Origin: Hemicordylus capensis
Taxonomy: Eukaryota; Chordata; Lepidosauria; Squamata; Cordylidae
Direction: 5' to 3'
Length of the DNA stretch: 64,000 bases
Assembly: GCF_027244095.1 (NCBI RefSeq)
Contig: NC_069662.1
Location: 10,628,501 to 10,692,500 of the forward strand
Shown here: positions 35,101-44,590 of the stretch, piece by piece
Layout of the letters: every line of letters begins with the position of its first letter
Numbering within the stretch: position 1 is the stretch's first letter
Notes under the pieces: generated by a model
The model's database searches: none
Seen by the model: the letters and a program-made list of their open reading frames with translations, nothing else
Told to the model about the DNA's origin: nothing
Program-made: the position numbers and the translations under genes

Positions 35101-38100
35101 AAATCACGGCTGTTGGATCCGTGTATAGCGAGGTACAGCTGTACCATCATTATTTCCTATGGCCCTAGCATCACAGATTTGTGCATAGAAGTGCACAATT
35201 TAAAGCAGTAGTCCACCAGCCCAGTTCTGCAACACCCCAGACATTACTTTAGGTGCCCATACAGGTACGGGCAGTTTGGAACTGTGCAGAATGTGAGCCA
35301 TTGAATTCAGTGGAATTAACCTCTGAGGAAACACATGAAAGTATTGAATGAAAGGCATTGAAGTTATCCTCATGACCACCCCTATCCAGGTAGGGCAGCA
35401 CTAGCACAGGTAGAACCATGAGATTGGTCCTGATCCCAGTACTCCTCCACTGGGTACCTACCCAGGCTAAAAGTGAGAGAGGAGAGTGTGCGTTCACCCT
35501 CCTACCTTACCACCTGGTCATGTGGAAGCTTGGGATGCCTGCAGCCCAAGCTTCCACAGATCTGGGTGAAAGGAGCTCCTGGCATTACAGAACTCCCCCA
35601 ATGCACCATGCTCCTTATGCATTGCATTGTGGGATACCAGAGAACTTCCTCCTCCATATCCCAGCTCTGCTGATCACCGGTCATCTGGGCATATGATCAG
35701 CAGAGCAAAGATGAGCCTCTGGTCATCTAGGAGGAGGCAGATAGGGGCCTGCCTCCCCCCGCGCCCCCCCCACCTACCCCAGTATGGTCATATTGATATT
35801 CTAAGTACCAACACTAACCTATTTATCAGCTCCCTCCCTCAAAGTTTTAAAGATCATTTAAAACACATTTTTCAAAAGAGGGTTTTTAATGTTTTATCTG
35901 CTGCTGTTATCTGGTAGGTTCATTGGTTTTTATAGTCCTCAGTTTTTGGCTTTTTATTAATAATTTTTAATTTAGAACTTCTAAAAAAAATAAATGTGGT
36001 TTTAGCCTGGTCTTTTAACTTGTTTAACTTTGTTAACCTTTTATTTTACTTTGTATCTATTTTATTAATGTTGTGAGCCACCCTGAGCAGTAAAGTACGG
36101 CAGGGGCAGGGTATAAATATTTTAATTAAATAAGGTTGAACAGTGAAATACAAAATCCCCACACATTCCTTGCTCAATGTTAAAACCTTCCCTTCATTCA
36201 TTTATGGACAGGCACGTCCACTTTCTCTGTGTAATGATCACTGCCATCCTGGTTATAGAAAGACCAAGAAGGAGGGGAAGCCATTTTGCTGCTATGATTG
36301 CTTTCCATGTGCAGAAGGGAAGGTGTCTAACCAGAAGGGTAAGATTTGTCAGACATAGAGTTTATCTCATATTTCAGCTCTGATCCAGAATATGCACATC
36401 AGGATCTGTAGTCATGCATTTTCATTAGAGGTTAACAAGCTATTCATATTTAGGTGTGAATTGAATGGTATCACCTAGGGGTGTGCAATTTGGATTTTTG
36501 GTGTTTTGATTCAGATTTGAATTGAAACACCCCTGATTTGTTTTTGGTCCGAATCTGACCCATCTGAATCACCCCAGATTTGATTCAGATCCGAATTAAT
36601 CCCAATCCAAATCTGAATAGATTCAGATTAAAAAAACAGGTCCCAGGGCCAAAAGAATGGGGTGGGGTCAAAGTGCCTAAAGGGTGGAGGCTACCACTCC
36701 AATAGCAGAGGGATTAGGCAGAGGGCTGATTTTTGGTGAATTGTTTAAGTTTTAGTGTCTTTGGGGCAGATTTGGGGCATAAAGTGGGATCTGGGGCAGA
36801 AGAGTGGGGTGGAGTAGTAGTGCCTAATGGGTGGAGGCTACCACCCCAATTGCAGAGGGATTGGGCAGAGGGCTGATATTTGGTGAATTGTTGAATTTTA
36901 CGCATGTTTAAGGTTTTTCCTCATAAGGTATAATGGAGGGTGTATCACTTCACGTTGGGGGGTCCCAGCCTCCAGATATCCCACAATGCACTATGTAATG
37001 AGCACAGACTGTATATCATAAACAGAGCACAAGAAGTCTGTAAACAAGGTCCTAATAAATACGTTCACATACACTATGGTGACCCAGTGAACCTCCTTTT
37101 TGAAAGAACTCTTTATCAAGTGATGATGGACATTAATCTTGTGTCTTGATATTAATGGACTGGTTGTTTTGTCAGTTGTGGTAGAACCATTCCTCTTTCA
37201 GAAAGATTTGAGTTGAAGAAATGCTCAGTATTGTGCTACCTCTTCTGATCAAAACGGATGTTCACTGAGTCACCGTAGAGTATGTGGACGTCTTTACTAG
37301 GAACTTGGTTACAGACTTCATGTGCTCTGTTTATGATATACAGTCCATGGACTTGATCATTTATATGATTATTTCTATTGTGGAATCTATTGTAGAGATA
37401 TACCATTGTATTATGCATATTTAATTGATTCACATTGTATATATTTTATAATACAGTATTTTCTAATTGTGGTCTTTATCTATCTATCGGTAATTTTAAG
37501 AGGGACGTTTTTGGCTTTTTTGATGACACATTTAGATCCCAGTATGCTATACATCTCTCACATTGGAGATACCCCATGAGATGGCTGCTCTAAGTGCGCT
37601 TAACTTCGACTAAAAGCCAGGCTTCAGAATGGGATTAAGTGGATGGGCAGTGCCGAGATCTGTGTGGATCACAGAGTAGGACATGAGCAGCCTAACCCAG
37701 ACTGGGCTACCTTAGGCTGGGTTAGGCTGCTCGTGAGAACAGCCTTTGAGGGTCATTTTCCTGCATAGGGCAGTCATATAAAATAAAACATTTGTTTTGC
37801 TTTGCAGATATGAATGACTGTTTTGAATGTCCAGAAGATCAGTACCCAAACAAAGTCCAGGACTTTTGCATTCCAAAATCTATCAGTTTCTTGTCTTATC
37901 AAGAACCTTTGGGGATCAGTTTGACCATGTTTGCCCTTTTCTTTTCTTTCATCACAGCTTTGGTGCTTCAAATCTTTGTTAAGCACCAGGACACTCCCAT
38001 AGTCAAGGCCAACAACCGGGACCTCACTTACACTCTCCTCATCTGCCTCCTGCTCTCCTTCCTTTGTGCTTTGCTGTTCATTGACCGGCCTCAAAAGCTG

Positions 38101-38709
38101 ACATGTTTTCTTCGGCAAACTGCTTTTGGCATCATCTTCACAGTGGCAGTCTCTTGCGTGTTGGCCAAAACAGCCATTGTTGTTCTTGCTTTCATGGCCA
38201 CCAAGCCAAGGTCCAGGATAAGAAACTGGGTGGGGAAAAGATTGTCCAGCTCCATTGTTTTTTCTTGCTCTTTTGTCCAAGGCATTATTTGTATGGTGTG
38301 GCTGACAACCAATCCCCCATTCCCACATCTTGACAAGCACTCAATGGCTGAAGAAATTGTACTGGAGTGTAATGAGGGGTCAACTTTCATGTTTTATTGT
38401 GTTCTCAGCTTCTTGGGTTTCCTGGCTGTTGTGAGCTTCATTGTGGCTTTCCTCGCCAGAAAGTTACCAGACAGTTTTAACGAAGCCAAATTCATCACAT
38501 TCAGCATGCTGGTTTTCTGCAGTGTTTGGTTGTCCTTTGTCCCCACCTACCTCAGCACCAAGGGGAAGTATATGGTGGCTGTGGAGGTCTTTTCCATCTT
38601 AGCATCTAGTGCGGGCTTACTGGCCTGCATTTTTTCTCCCAAATGCTATGTCATTGTTCTGAGGCCTGATCTGAACCAAAGGAAGCATCTAATAAACACA
38701 ACACATTAG
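25952..38709 (+). CDS. V2R-2: vomeronasal type-2 receptor, complete, six exons
   Basis: A second family C GPCR of the same subfamily as V2R-1 and in tandem with it. Exons are 25952-26169, 28855-29146, 32607-33446, 34747-34974, 36212-36338 and 37808-38709, joined in phase to give 868 residues without a stop. Signal peptide is [18 protein letters not shown]; the Venus-flytrap region ends near residue 526; the cysteine-rich linker is about 527-592 ([32 protein letters not shown]). The 7TM domain follows, with [37 protein letters not shown] and [14 protein letters not shown]. The start at 25952 is chosen for the signal peptide and agreement with its paralogues. Relative to V2R-1, exon 3 is 18 bp shorter near its 3' end, a multiple of three. 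It should be membrane-bound in vomeronasal neurons; the ligand is unknown. Confidence 0.93.
26339..26373. repeat. (TTG)n microsatellite
   Basis: A short imperfect TTG run in V2R-2 intron 1. Confidence 0.8.
27115..27410. mobile_element. 296-bp foldback (palindromic) DNA element
   Basis: It begins GAGGTCATTCACACAATC and ends GATTGTGTGAATGACCTC, exact inverted repeats. Almost the entire element is self-complementary: GGAAGCA..GTAGGAGGAAAA blocks on the left face TTTTCCTCCTACC and TTGCTTCC blocks on the right. Related copies are 55030-55259 (whole) and 24738-24837 and 40315-40472 (halves). No transposase. Superfamily not assigned because no convincing target duplication is visible. Confidence 0.75.
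27411..28340. other. V2R-2 intron 1, unremarkable part
   Basis: AT-rich text with no exon, known repeat or RNA gene that I can support. Confidence 0.4.
28345..28770. repeat. ~400-bp interspersed element with GGACC core, copy 2
   Basis: GACCAATGGACCATAACTTA, a CTCCCTCCTTCACATGAAGG-like middle, GGAGGAGCTTCCTGCCCTCA and AGGTTCCAATTCAGGTTTGC follow the order of the copies at 52998 and 60147. The right end is degraded and reaches close to exon 2. Confidence 0.45.
28855..29146 (+). CDS. V2R-2 exon 2
   Basis: Acceptor GCTACAG|GG and donor CACAG|GTAAG; 292 bp. It encodes [20 protein letters not shown] and [20 protein letters not shown]. Confidence 0.92.
29239..29731. mobile_element. 493-bp non-autonomous hAT-like element with perfect target duplication
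   Basis: It is flanked by AGAAAATG at 29231-29238 and at 29732-29739. It begins TAGGGGTGTGCAGAACTGG and ends TTTCTGTGCACATCCCTA. It sits in intron 2 of V2R-2. No transposase. Confidence 0.87.
29905..30150 (+). repeat. SINE/LINE-tail repeat copy
   Basis: It has ACTTGGCAAAGAGGCACC, GATTGTGAGCCCTTTGGGG and AACCACCCTGAGCCATTTTT, then an (ATC)n run to about 30169. It is the same family as 8247-8752 and 42846-43128. Confidence 0.6.
30745..31105 (+). mobile_element. tRNA-derived SINE copy with repeated head
   Basis: A full copy from about 30785 (GGAGAGCAGGTTTTGTGGTAG) to GGACCAATGCTCTGAC and GTTTCCTTTGTTCC. A second, shorter head (CTGGTCTTGTGGTATGGCAG) precedes it at 30751, so the head is partly duplicated. 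Confidence 0.65.
31319..31521 (-). mobile_element. Sauria-type SINE (minus strand)
   Basis: Read on the minus strand: GAGCCAGTGTGGTGTGGTGT head, a FCAAATTC-type B box (CAAATTCTCTCTC), GTGACTTTGGGC, TCACAGGGTTATTGTGAGG, AAGAGTGGGATACG. It is the reverse of the copy at 39728-39961. Confidence 0.8.
32054..32375. mobile_element. 322-bp hAT-like element built of AATTCAAAT motifs
   Basis: It starts TAGGGATGTGCATGG and ends ATGCACATTGCTA. The 8-bp flanks are CAAAATAT and TAAAATAT. The interior is a mosaic of TTGAATC and GATTCAAAT motifs in both directions, including TGGAGATTTGCTTGAATTGA facing TTGATTCAAGCGAATCTCCA, so it can fold on itself. Confidence 0.78.
32607..33446 (+). CDS. V2R-2 exon 3
   Basis: Acceptor CTTTAG|CTC and donor CAG|GTAAGC; 840 bp, 280 codons, phase 0. 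It encodes [20 protein letters not shown], the [17 protein letters not shown] block and [20 protein letters not shown]. Confidence 0.93.
33553..34041 (+). other. unrecognised open reading frame in V2R-2 intron 3
   Basis: An open frame of about 162 codons, rich in Glu, Arg, Pro and Trp. It includes [20 protein letters not shown] and [20 protein letters not shown]. Its GC content and amino-acid make-up differ from the surrounding intron. No family is recognised. It could be a retroelement relic or chance. It is not likely to be a host exon since no convincing splice context or paralogous copy is seen in the other V2Rs. Confidence 0.3.
34330..34640 (+). mobile_element. L2-like LINE 3' fragment
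   Basis: GGTGAGGATCTTCCTGTTCC, TTTATGACTGGTATAATG and GGGGTATAAATGCAATAGAC resemble the end region and tail of L2-type LINEs in reptiles. Heavily decayed. Confidence 0.4.
34747..34974 (+). CDS. V2R-2 exon 4
   Basis: Acceptor AACTTAG|CTC and donor CCAG|GTGCGT; 228 bp. It encodes [37 protein letters not shown] and WPSRFNQ. Confidence 0.92.
35360..35600. repeat. interspersed element related to 15840 copy
   Basis: It has CCTATCCAGGTAGGGCAGC, CCTACCCAGGCTAAAAGTGA and CCACCTGGTCATGTGGAAGC in the same order as 15870-16025. Confidence 0.45.
35825..36135 (+). mobile_element. L2-like LINE 3' end
   Basis: Extended AT-rich text ending ATGTTGTGAGCCACCCTGAG, GGCAGGGGCAGGGTATAAAT and AATTAAATAAG is a LINE tail on the + strand. 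It ends 75 bp before V2R-2 exon 5. Confidence 0.55.
36212..36338 (+). CDS. V2R-2 exon 5
   Basis: Acceptor GGACAG|GCA and donor AAGG|GTAAGA; 127 bp. It encodes [20 protein letters not shown] and [14 protein letters not shown]. Confidence 0.92.
36476..36990. mobile_element. hAT-like element related to the 5708-7434 element, right end unclear
   Basis: It starts TAGGGGTGTGCAATTTGG and contains two tandem modules of GTGCCTAAAGGGTGGAGGCT / GTGCCTAATGGGTGGAGGCT with GGGCAGAGGGCTGATTTTTGG, the same module as in 5708-7434. The left flank is GTATCACC. I could not find the matching right flank, so the end is approximate. Confidence 0.55.
37009..37350. repeat. imperfect inverted repeat with ~97-bp arms
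   Basis: Left arm about 37009-37104 and right arm about 37249-37350 are reverse complements with scattered differences (ACTGTATATCATAAACAGAG facing CTCTGTTTATGATATACAGT). The spacer is about 145 bp. Probably the ends of an unrecognised DNA element. It lies in intron 5 of V2R-2. Confidence 0.65.
37563..37745. repeat. dispersed repeat with CAGCCTAACCC core, copy 2
   Basis: GAGCAGCCTAACCCAGACTG and GCTGGGTTAGGCTGCTCGTG then AGAACAGCC match 2215-2405. Confidence 0.5.
37808..38709 (+). CDS. V2R-2 exon 6 (seven-transmembrane domain)
   Basis: Acceptor TTTGCAG at 37801-37807, stop TAG at 38707-38709. It encodes [12 protein letters not shown], then all seven membrane segments, with [20 protein letters not shown] and [14 protein letters not shown]. 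Confidence 0.95.
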
Positions 38710-38725
38710 CAACAGCCTCTGTGTC

Positions 38726-38784
38726 GTCTTCTTCTTCTTCTTCTTCTTCTTCCTCCTCCTCCTCCTCTTCCTCCTCTTCCTCTA
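38726..38784. repeat. (CTT)n(CCT)n polypyrimidine tract
   Basis: About 58 bp of pure pyrimidine mirror-like sequence 17 bp after the V2R-2 stop codon. Confidence 0.9.
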
Positions 38785-38984
38785 CTATGACTACTACTTG
38801 CATTCCTCTTTTTAAAAAATTGCAAAGCACTTTACATAGAAAAACAATACGTATTTATTTATTTAACATACATGTATCTGGCTGGTTTACAATGAAATAA
38901 CATGAATTAAAACCAGAATTAAAATATTGAGAAAACACCTTCTTTTTCATGAACACCTCCACCTATGAAGATTATTGGGGTGGT

Positions 38985-39250
38985 TGGGTCATGGTTGCTA
39001 CTGGCTTGTTTGGTGGCAACTCAAAACTTGGCCTTTTTTAGGGTTGACCCAGGACTTTGGAACAAAATTAGAGCCTCCTCTTCTCTGGATGTTTTTAAGA
39101 AAAATCTGGAAACATACCTGTTTAATCTGGCTTTTAATTTATAGTTTTAAAGTTTTTTTTAGAGTTTTTATCTATATTTTAAATGGTTTTTATTCTGTTA
39201 GTGTTTTAATTATTGTTGTGTTTTAAATTGTAAACCACCCGGATATTTTT
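38985..39250 (+). mobile_element. L2/CR1-like LINE 3' end
   Basis: GGACTTTGGAACAAAATTAG, TTAAGAAAAATCTGGAAAC, ACCTGTTTAATCTGGCTTTT and AAATTGTAAACCACCC is the recognisable LINE C-terminus and tail. A minus-strand tail of a different subfamily follows at about 39275-39400. Confidence 0.55.
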
Positions 39251-39727
39251 TATTCATTTATCTGTCTGTCTATCTATCTATTTATTTATTACACTTTTAT
39301 ACCACCCCACACTCGTGTCTCTGGGCGGTAAACAATGATATATGGGGTGGTATAGAAATGTGCTAAATAAATAAATAAGTAATAAAAAATAAAACTCTTG
39401 ACAATAAAACAAATTAAAACAGATCCTATGAATCTAATTAAAACCCTAGATGACTAAAGGTGTCTTTAAACTGCACAAATGCATGATGGTATGACCATCA
39501 TTTCAAAAGGACATATCACTGCACTACTGCATTCATGCAGTGTCTGACATTTGCACATGAGAGCTCTTGTAGTTCTGCGTGCAAGTTGAGTTAAACTGCC
39601 TGCAGGAACCTGAGCAGTATGTCAGCTAGTAATGCAATAACAATGTTAGAAAGTAAAGTGGTGTTAGATAAAACCATGGTGCATGATGAATTTCCCTAGG
39701 AAGAGAGTCACATAGACTAAGTTATGA

Positions 39728-39961
39728 GGAGCCAGCGTGGTGTAGTGGTTAGAGTGCTGGACTAGGACCAGGAAGACCCGACTTCAAATCCCCATTCAGC
39801 CAGGATACTAGCTGGGTGACTCTGGGCCAGTCACTTCTCTCTCAGCCTAACCTACTTCACAGGGTTGTTGTGAGGAGAAACGCAAATATGTAGTACGCCA
39901 CTCTGGGCTCCGTGGAGGAAGAGTGGGATATAAATGTAAAAATAAAAATAATAAATAAATA
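39728..39961 (+). mobile_element. Sauria-type SINE, near full length
   Basis: The head GAGCCAGCGTGGTGTAGTGG, TTAGAGTGCTGGACTAGGA (A-box side) and CTTCAAATCCCC (B box) show tRNA origin. It continues with GGGTGACTCTGGGCCAGTCA, CACAGGGTTGTTGTGAGGAG and GGAAGAGTGGGATATAAAT, then an AATAA-rich tail. This arrangement is diagnostic of the squamate Sauria SINE, whose 3' end is used by BovB LINE machinery. Confidence 0.88.
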
Positions 39962-40314
39962 AGTTAAGACACAAATGTAGCTCTTTCACACATCCCAAGC
40001 AAATGCAAATCAAATAGTGCACCATTGATAAGAGCCTTCAGAAAAGAGCTTTATAGGGAGTCATAGGGAGAAGGGACTCTTTAAGGCACAATGTGGGGAA
40101 ACTGTGAGGTTGTTCCTTATGCAAGCACTGGTTGGAAACAACTGTGCCGCTGCTTCCATCTCCATAGCAGTGGCATCATCATTGCCTTCCCTCTTTTTTT
40201 AGAGTTGTTCATCATGTCAGCCAGACAGCAGAGACTGATCTTTCTTTTGCTTTTCTTTGAGAAAGCCTCATTTTTCTGCTAGCATTTTTGTTCCTGGGTG
40301 CCTTTTCAAGTCAC

Positions 40315-40472
40315 TGAGGTCATCAAGACAATCAAAAATTGTGTTCTACCCAATTTTGGAGCTGTGTGTGCTTCCAATTTTTGGTTGTGTGGAAGCAAGA
40401 TAGGAGGAAAAACTTTGTAGAAATGATTGTGTGGAAGCAAGGTAGGAGGAAAAGCTACCCAGATTTATTTTC
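40315..40472. mobile_element. half of a foldback element (GAGGTCAT family)
   Basis: GAGGTCATCAAGACAATC, GTGTTCTACCCAATTTTGG, GGAAGCAAGATAGGAGGAAA and AAAGCTACCCAG match the left half of 27115-27410. The right half is absent. Confidence 0.6.
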
Positions 40473-41126
40473 CCCCCACCATTATCAGTTATCGATGGAG
40501 TGCAATTTGGAGCTCTTAGAGAAAAACAAGATGAAAAACAAGATGTGGGTAAGTCCACAGTATTGCTTTTAAAATCTATCAAGAAGAGTTAAAACTTTAG
40601 GGCATAATCTATTCCTATGTACTGCAGATGCATTCAGTGGTGACACACAGAGCTTCATAGAGCTAGAGTCTTCTGGTAGCAAGCACGAATTGTGGTAGCA
40701 AGCACGAACCATAGATCTGCTCTTGTGGCAGCAAGCATCAATTGCCCCTATTATGCCACTGCCCCATCCCTATTGCGCCTGCCACTCCATCCCAATTCCC
40801 ATCACTGTCACACTGCTGCCTGATCCCCATCGTGCCACCCCACTACCCCATCCTCAGCCCCATCGCTTCCACGTCCACTGCCCAATCCTCATTCCTGAGC
40901 TTGCACTCGCCACGGTGCTGGGCACCTCCTCCTCTTTGGTCCAGAAGAGGCCTTGAAATTCCCATGGTGCATTTTGGTGACTTCACTTACCTCTGCCTCT
41001 CCACTGGGTTGAGCCTTCTCCAGTGCTGAAGAGGTCTTTAAGAAAAATTGGGTCCTGTTGAACCCCAGTCAAGCCCCAATCGAGCCATCTTTGAAAGCAC
41101 ACACTTGGAATTTCAGGATTGCTGGG

Positions 41127-41421
41127 GAGAGCTGGTCTTGTGGTAGCAAGCATGACTTGTCCTCTTAGCTAAGCAGGGTCCACCCTGGTTCCATTTGAAT
41201 GGGAGACTAGAAGTGTGAGCACTGTAAGATATTCCCCTTAGGGGATGGAGCCACTCTGGGAAGACCAGAAGGTTTCAAGTTCCATCCCTGGCTTCTCCAA
41301 GATAGGGCTGAGAGAGATTCCTGCCTGCAACCTTGGAGAAGCCACTGCCAGTCTGTGAAGACAATACTGAGCTAGATAGACCAATGGTCTGACTCAGTAT
41401 ATGGCACCTTCCTATGTTCCT
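41127..41421 (+). mobile_element. tRNA-derived SINE copy
   Basis: GAGAGCTGGTCTTGTGGTAG through GACAATACTGAGCTAGATAG and CTTCCTATGTTCC. Nearly complete. Three short repeats of the head motif GTAGCAAGCA.. lie upstream at 40675-40735. Confidence 0.7.
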
Positions 41422-41919
41422 AATCTTTCCCAGCAGTTTTCCAGGAGAAAGCACTTGGAAGGACTAAACTTCCCAGCTCTCCATGAGCACCTTTCAAGAT
41501 GGCACTGGGTCTTGGCAGGGCTCTATTTCCCTCAAAGGGGCACCACTGATGCTGGGCAAAGCTCAGCACTGTGCAGTGTGAACAGTCTCCTTTGTAGAGT
41601 GCTAATATGTGAGCGTGTGTGGCATATTTGCCTTAGGCCAACAGGTCTAATAAATAATTCATCAGAGAGTCCATAGGACTGCCACTGGCTCCCAAGCCTT
41701 TCAATGAAGAACATTGAAGTAGGCAATACTTAGCTAGATGGAGCAGGGCTCTGACTCAGAACAAGCCCCTATACAGTGTGCTACCAAAGCTACAGGTTGG
41801 AGCATCTCCTTAGAGAATAAATATTCCCAGAGTCTGTAATGTCTCCATCTGCCTAGGCTGGTTATTGGCTCACCTCAGATAAAAGGACCTTGCCTAGGCA
41901 TCAGTAATGTTGTCATGAG

Positions 41920-42070
41920 AACATAAGAAATCCTCCTGGATCAGGCCAAAGGGCTAACCAGTCCAGCATTCTGTATCCCACAGGGGCCCACCAGATGCCT
42001 CTGGGAAGCCCACAGGCAAGAGGTGAGAGCATGCCCTCTCCCCTGTGGTTGCACCCTACAACTCTTCTGA
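41920..42070 (-). repeat. SINE-like repeat with TTCTTATG tail (minus), copy 3
   Basis: AGAACATAAGAAATCCTCCT, CCACCAGATGCCTCTGGGAA and CCACAGGCAAGAGGTGAGAG are the reverse of 2588-2827. Confidence 0.5.
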
Positions 42071-42591
42071 ATCTTAGCGTGGCCTTTTGCATTCTTGCAT
42101 TCCTGACTTGCACTCAATGGCTTCTGATGACTCCGCCCTGACAGCATCATGCAGAAAGCAGTAAAAAATATGTACAATATGTCGGAGGAGGGATGACCCC
42201 TGTGTTTTTGGAATATTAACCACTTGAGACAACTATGAGGTTGAAGTAACAAACAAGAAGTTGTTAATGATTCAGAGGAAGGCACCAAAGGGATCAGAGT
42301 AGTCCCCATAGAGTAGATCCATAGTCTTTATTATCCTACCAAATTATCATAGAAATCACGGGAAGAAAAAGATCAGCTCATGGACTCTCTTCTAGTGCTG
42401 AGAAATAGCTGAACAATCCAAGCTCTTGACCCTCACCCTATCAAGTCTTTAAGAATAGGTTGGAAGAGCATCTTCCAAGAATGCATCTGCCAAGGATAGG
42501 TTGGAAGAGCATCTGCCAAGCACATGCTTTGCATGTCTATGGTCTATGGCATCTCCAGGTAAGGGATATTGGACACCAGGGCTTAGAGAAG

Positions 42592-43102
42592 AGAGCTGGT
42601 CTTGTGGTAGCAAGCATGACTTGTCCCCTTAGCTAAGCAGGGTCCACCCTGGTTGCATATGAATGGGAGACTTGATCTGTGAGCACTGCAAGATATTCCC
42701 CTCAGGGGATGGAGCCACTCTGAGAAGAGCATCTAGGTTTCAAGTTCCTTCCCTGGCAGCATCTCCAAGATAGGACTGAGAGAGATTCCTGCCTATAACC
42801 TTGGAGAAGCCACTGCCAGTCTGTGAAGACAATACTGAGCTATATAACCCCTGCTAACTTGGCAAAGAGGCATCTTTTAACATGGTGATTCTCTTTATTT
42901 AGCAGGGGGAGAGTAACTGGCCCTATCGACCCCCGGCACAGTACTTCCAGTGACTGTTGCTGGTGTCTGTCTTATGTTTCTTTTAGATTTTGAGCCCTTT
43001 GGGAACAGGGTTTCATCTTATTTTTATTTATTATTTCTCTGTGTAAACCGCCCTGAGCCATTTTGTGGAAGGGCGTAATAGAAATCGAATAACTAACCAA
43101 CC

Positions 43103-43134
<32 letters not shown>

Positions 43135-43188
43135 GGACCTATGGGCTGACTCAATATATGGCAACTTCCTATGTTCCTATGTTTCTAT
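42592..43188 (+). mobile_element. tRNA-derived SINE interrupted by a second retroelement
   Basis: The SINE runs 42592-42845 and resumes at about 43129-43188. The insert (42846-43128) is a copy of the GATTGTGAGCC / CCGCCCTGAGCCATTTTG repeat with a CTAA tetranucleotide tail. CTATAT occurs at both junctions (42840-42845 and 43129-43134), consistent with a target duplication. Confidence 0.75.
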
Positions 43189-43639
43189 CTAAGCCCTTCT
43201 TAAAGCCATCCAGGCTGTTTGTCTAGAGGGTACCTTTGTCTGACTCTGTTTGACTCTTCCCCTGTCCTTGCAAAAGTTAGATAACATTTCCTTCCAATTT
43301 TAATCAACAGGAGACTCTAATTAAAAACAACATAAACTAAATAGCTTATCCCCTTCTAGGATTCTGCACACTAATTGTTGTTTGTGTGTCCAAAGCTAAA
43401 GCTAATTTTAGAAGATCATCAGACAGTTTTTGCTATTCTATGTGCAGGAAATTTTACATGCTCTCTATTTTCATAGTCAGGAAGAAGCAACTGAGAAACC
43501 TATTCAGAGCAACATGGATGAATTTTCTAATAGTAACCCTCATGTGAAAGACAGTGGAAGTTTTCCTCTGAAGTTTCCCTGCCAGTTCAGTCAGGTTCTG
43601 TGTGACCTCCATGATCTTGCATTAAGACATTGACTTAAA

Positions 43640-43729
43640 CCCATTCGGCTGCTGTGTGGTTCAGTGTAAGCCCATGGCACCAACAATCCCTTCTATGTTG
43701 TTTAGGATCTTCTGGGTAAAGCACAAAAG
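43640..43729 (+). promoter_or_regulatory. candidate non-coding 5' exon of OR-1
   Basis: The end AAAAG|GTAAGA at 43729/43730 is a good donor, and this interval aligns with 49600-49689 upstream of OR-2, which also ends in a GTAAGA donor. OR genes typically have an untranslated first exon spliced to a site just before the ATG; the acceptor at 46066-46067 fits. The exon start is a guess. Confidence 0.4.
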
Positions 43730-43888
43730 GTAAGATGATACATTCTTATTTTTGGAATCAGTTTGTGAGGAGAGAAACTCATGTGTTTGTCAAAGCGGAT
43801 TATCAGGTTGAATCATCTGCTCCAGATCTCACTCCACTTGATAGCATTGCGGGCATTTTGCATCCTGAAAATGTCTTGCTTTCAGGAG

Positions 43889-44279
43889 CAGAGGCGTAAC
43901 TATAGGGGGGGAAGGGGGGGCACGTGCCCCGGGCGCCATCTTTTCTGGTCATGTGGGGGGCACCGCCATGACAAAAAAAAATTCTTTATTTTTTAAATTT
44001 TTTTTGTTAATACAAATGTTTCCTGCTCAGTGCAGCAGCGCTGCAGCAGTCAAGGGAGTGCGTCGGTGCCCCCTTCCCCACAAGCGGTTCCTTCTGCGCT
44101 GCCTGCGCCCCCCCACATTGTTTTGCTGGTGCCTGGTGGCCAGTCAGTGGCCTGGCTTGGCGGCGGCGGTGGGCGCTTGTGAGGAAAAACCTAGGCATAA
44201 TGTAGTATGTGGGGGGGGGGCGCGGGGGGGGCCATTTCAGTGCTTGCCCCGGGCGCCGTTTTCCCTAGTTACGCCTCTG
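43889..44279. mobile_element. 391-bp hAT-like element with perfect target duplication
   Basis: The ends are CAGAGGCGTAACTATAGG and CCTAGTTACGCCTCTG. They are flanked by TTCAGGAG at 43881-43888 and 44280-44287. The interior is G-rich (TGCCCCGGGCGCC at both ends) with an A/T-rich centre. CAGAG fits the hAT terminal consensus. Confidence 0.88.
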
Positions 44280-44298
44280 TTCAGGAGATGTGCTATAG

Positions 44299-44590
44299 GA
44301 GGAGAGCTGGTCTTGCAAGCCCAAGGCTTGTTCCCTTTGCTAAGTAGGATGTACTACTTTGAATGGAAGGCTACATGTGAGCGCTGTCTGCTGTGATATC
44401 CTCCCCTTGAGCTATAAGTTATAGCTCAGTGGAAGAGCATCTGATTGCATGCAGAAGGTCCTGGGTCAATCCCTGGCATCACCAGGGTGGGCTGGGAGAG
44501 GCTCCTGCTTGGAACATTGGAGAGCCGCTGCCAGTCAACATAGACAATACTGAGCTAGATGGACCAATGGTCAGACTCAGCATAAGGCAT
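44299..44590 (+). mobile_element. tRNA-derived SINE copy with clear A and B boxes
   Basis: TATAGCTCAGTGGAAGAGCA (A box) and GTCCTGGGTCAATCCCTGGC (B box) lie in the middle, then GCCGCTGCCAGTC and GACAATACTGAGCTAGATGG. It is the best evidence for the tRNA origin of this SINE family. It is not a tRNA gene, since no cloverleaf can be completed. Confidence 0.75.

Noticed and set aside
36932-36939. GTATCACT as right-hand target duplication of the 36476 element
   Set aside because: Comparison with 5708-7434 shows that this stretch is internal to the element family.
44407-44480. Possible tRNA gene (A and B boxes)
   Set aside because: The boxes sit inside a SINE whose other copies are in the window; no complete cloverleaf or anticodon stem can be made.
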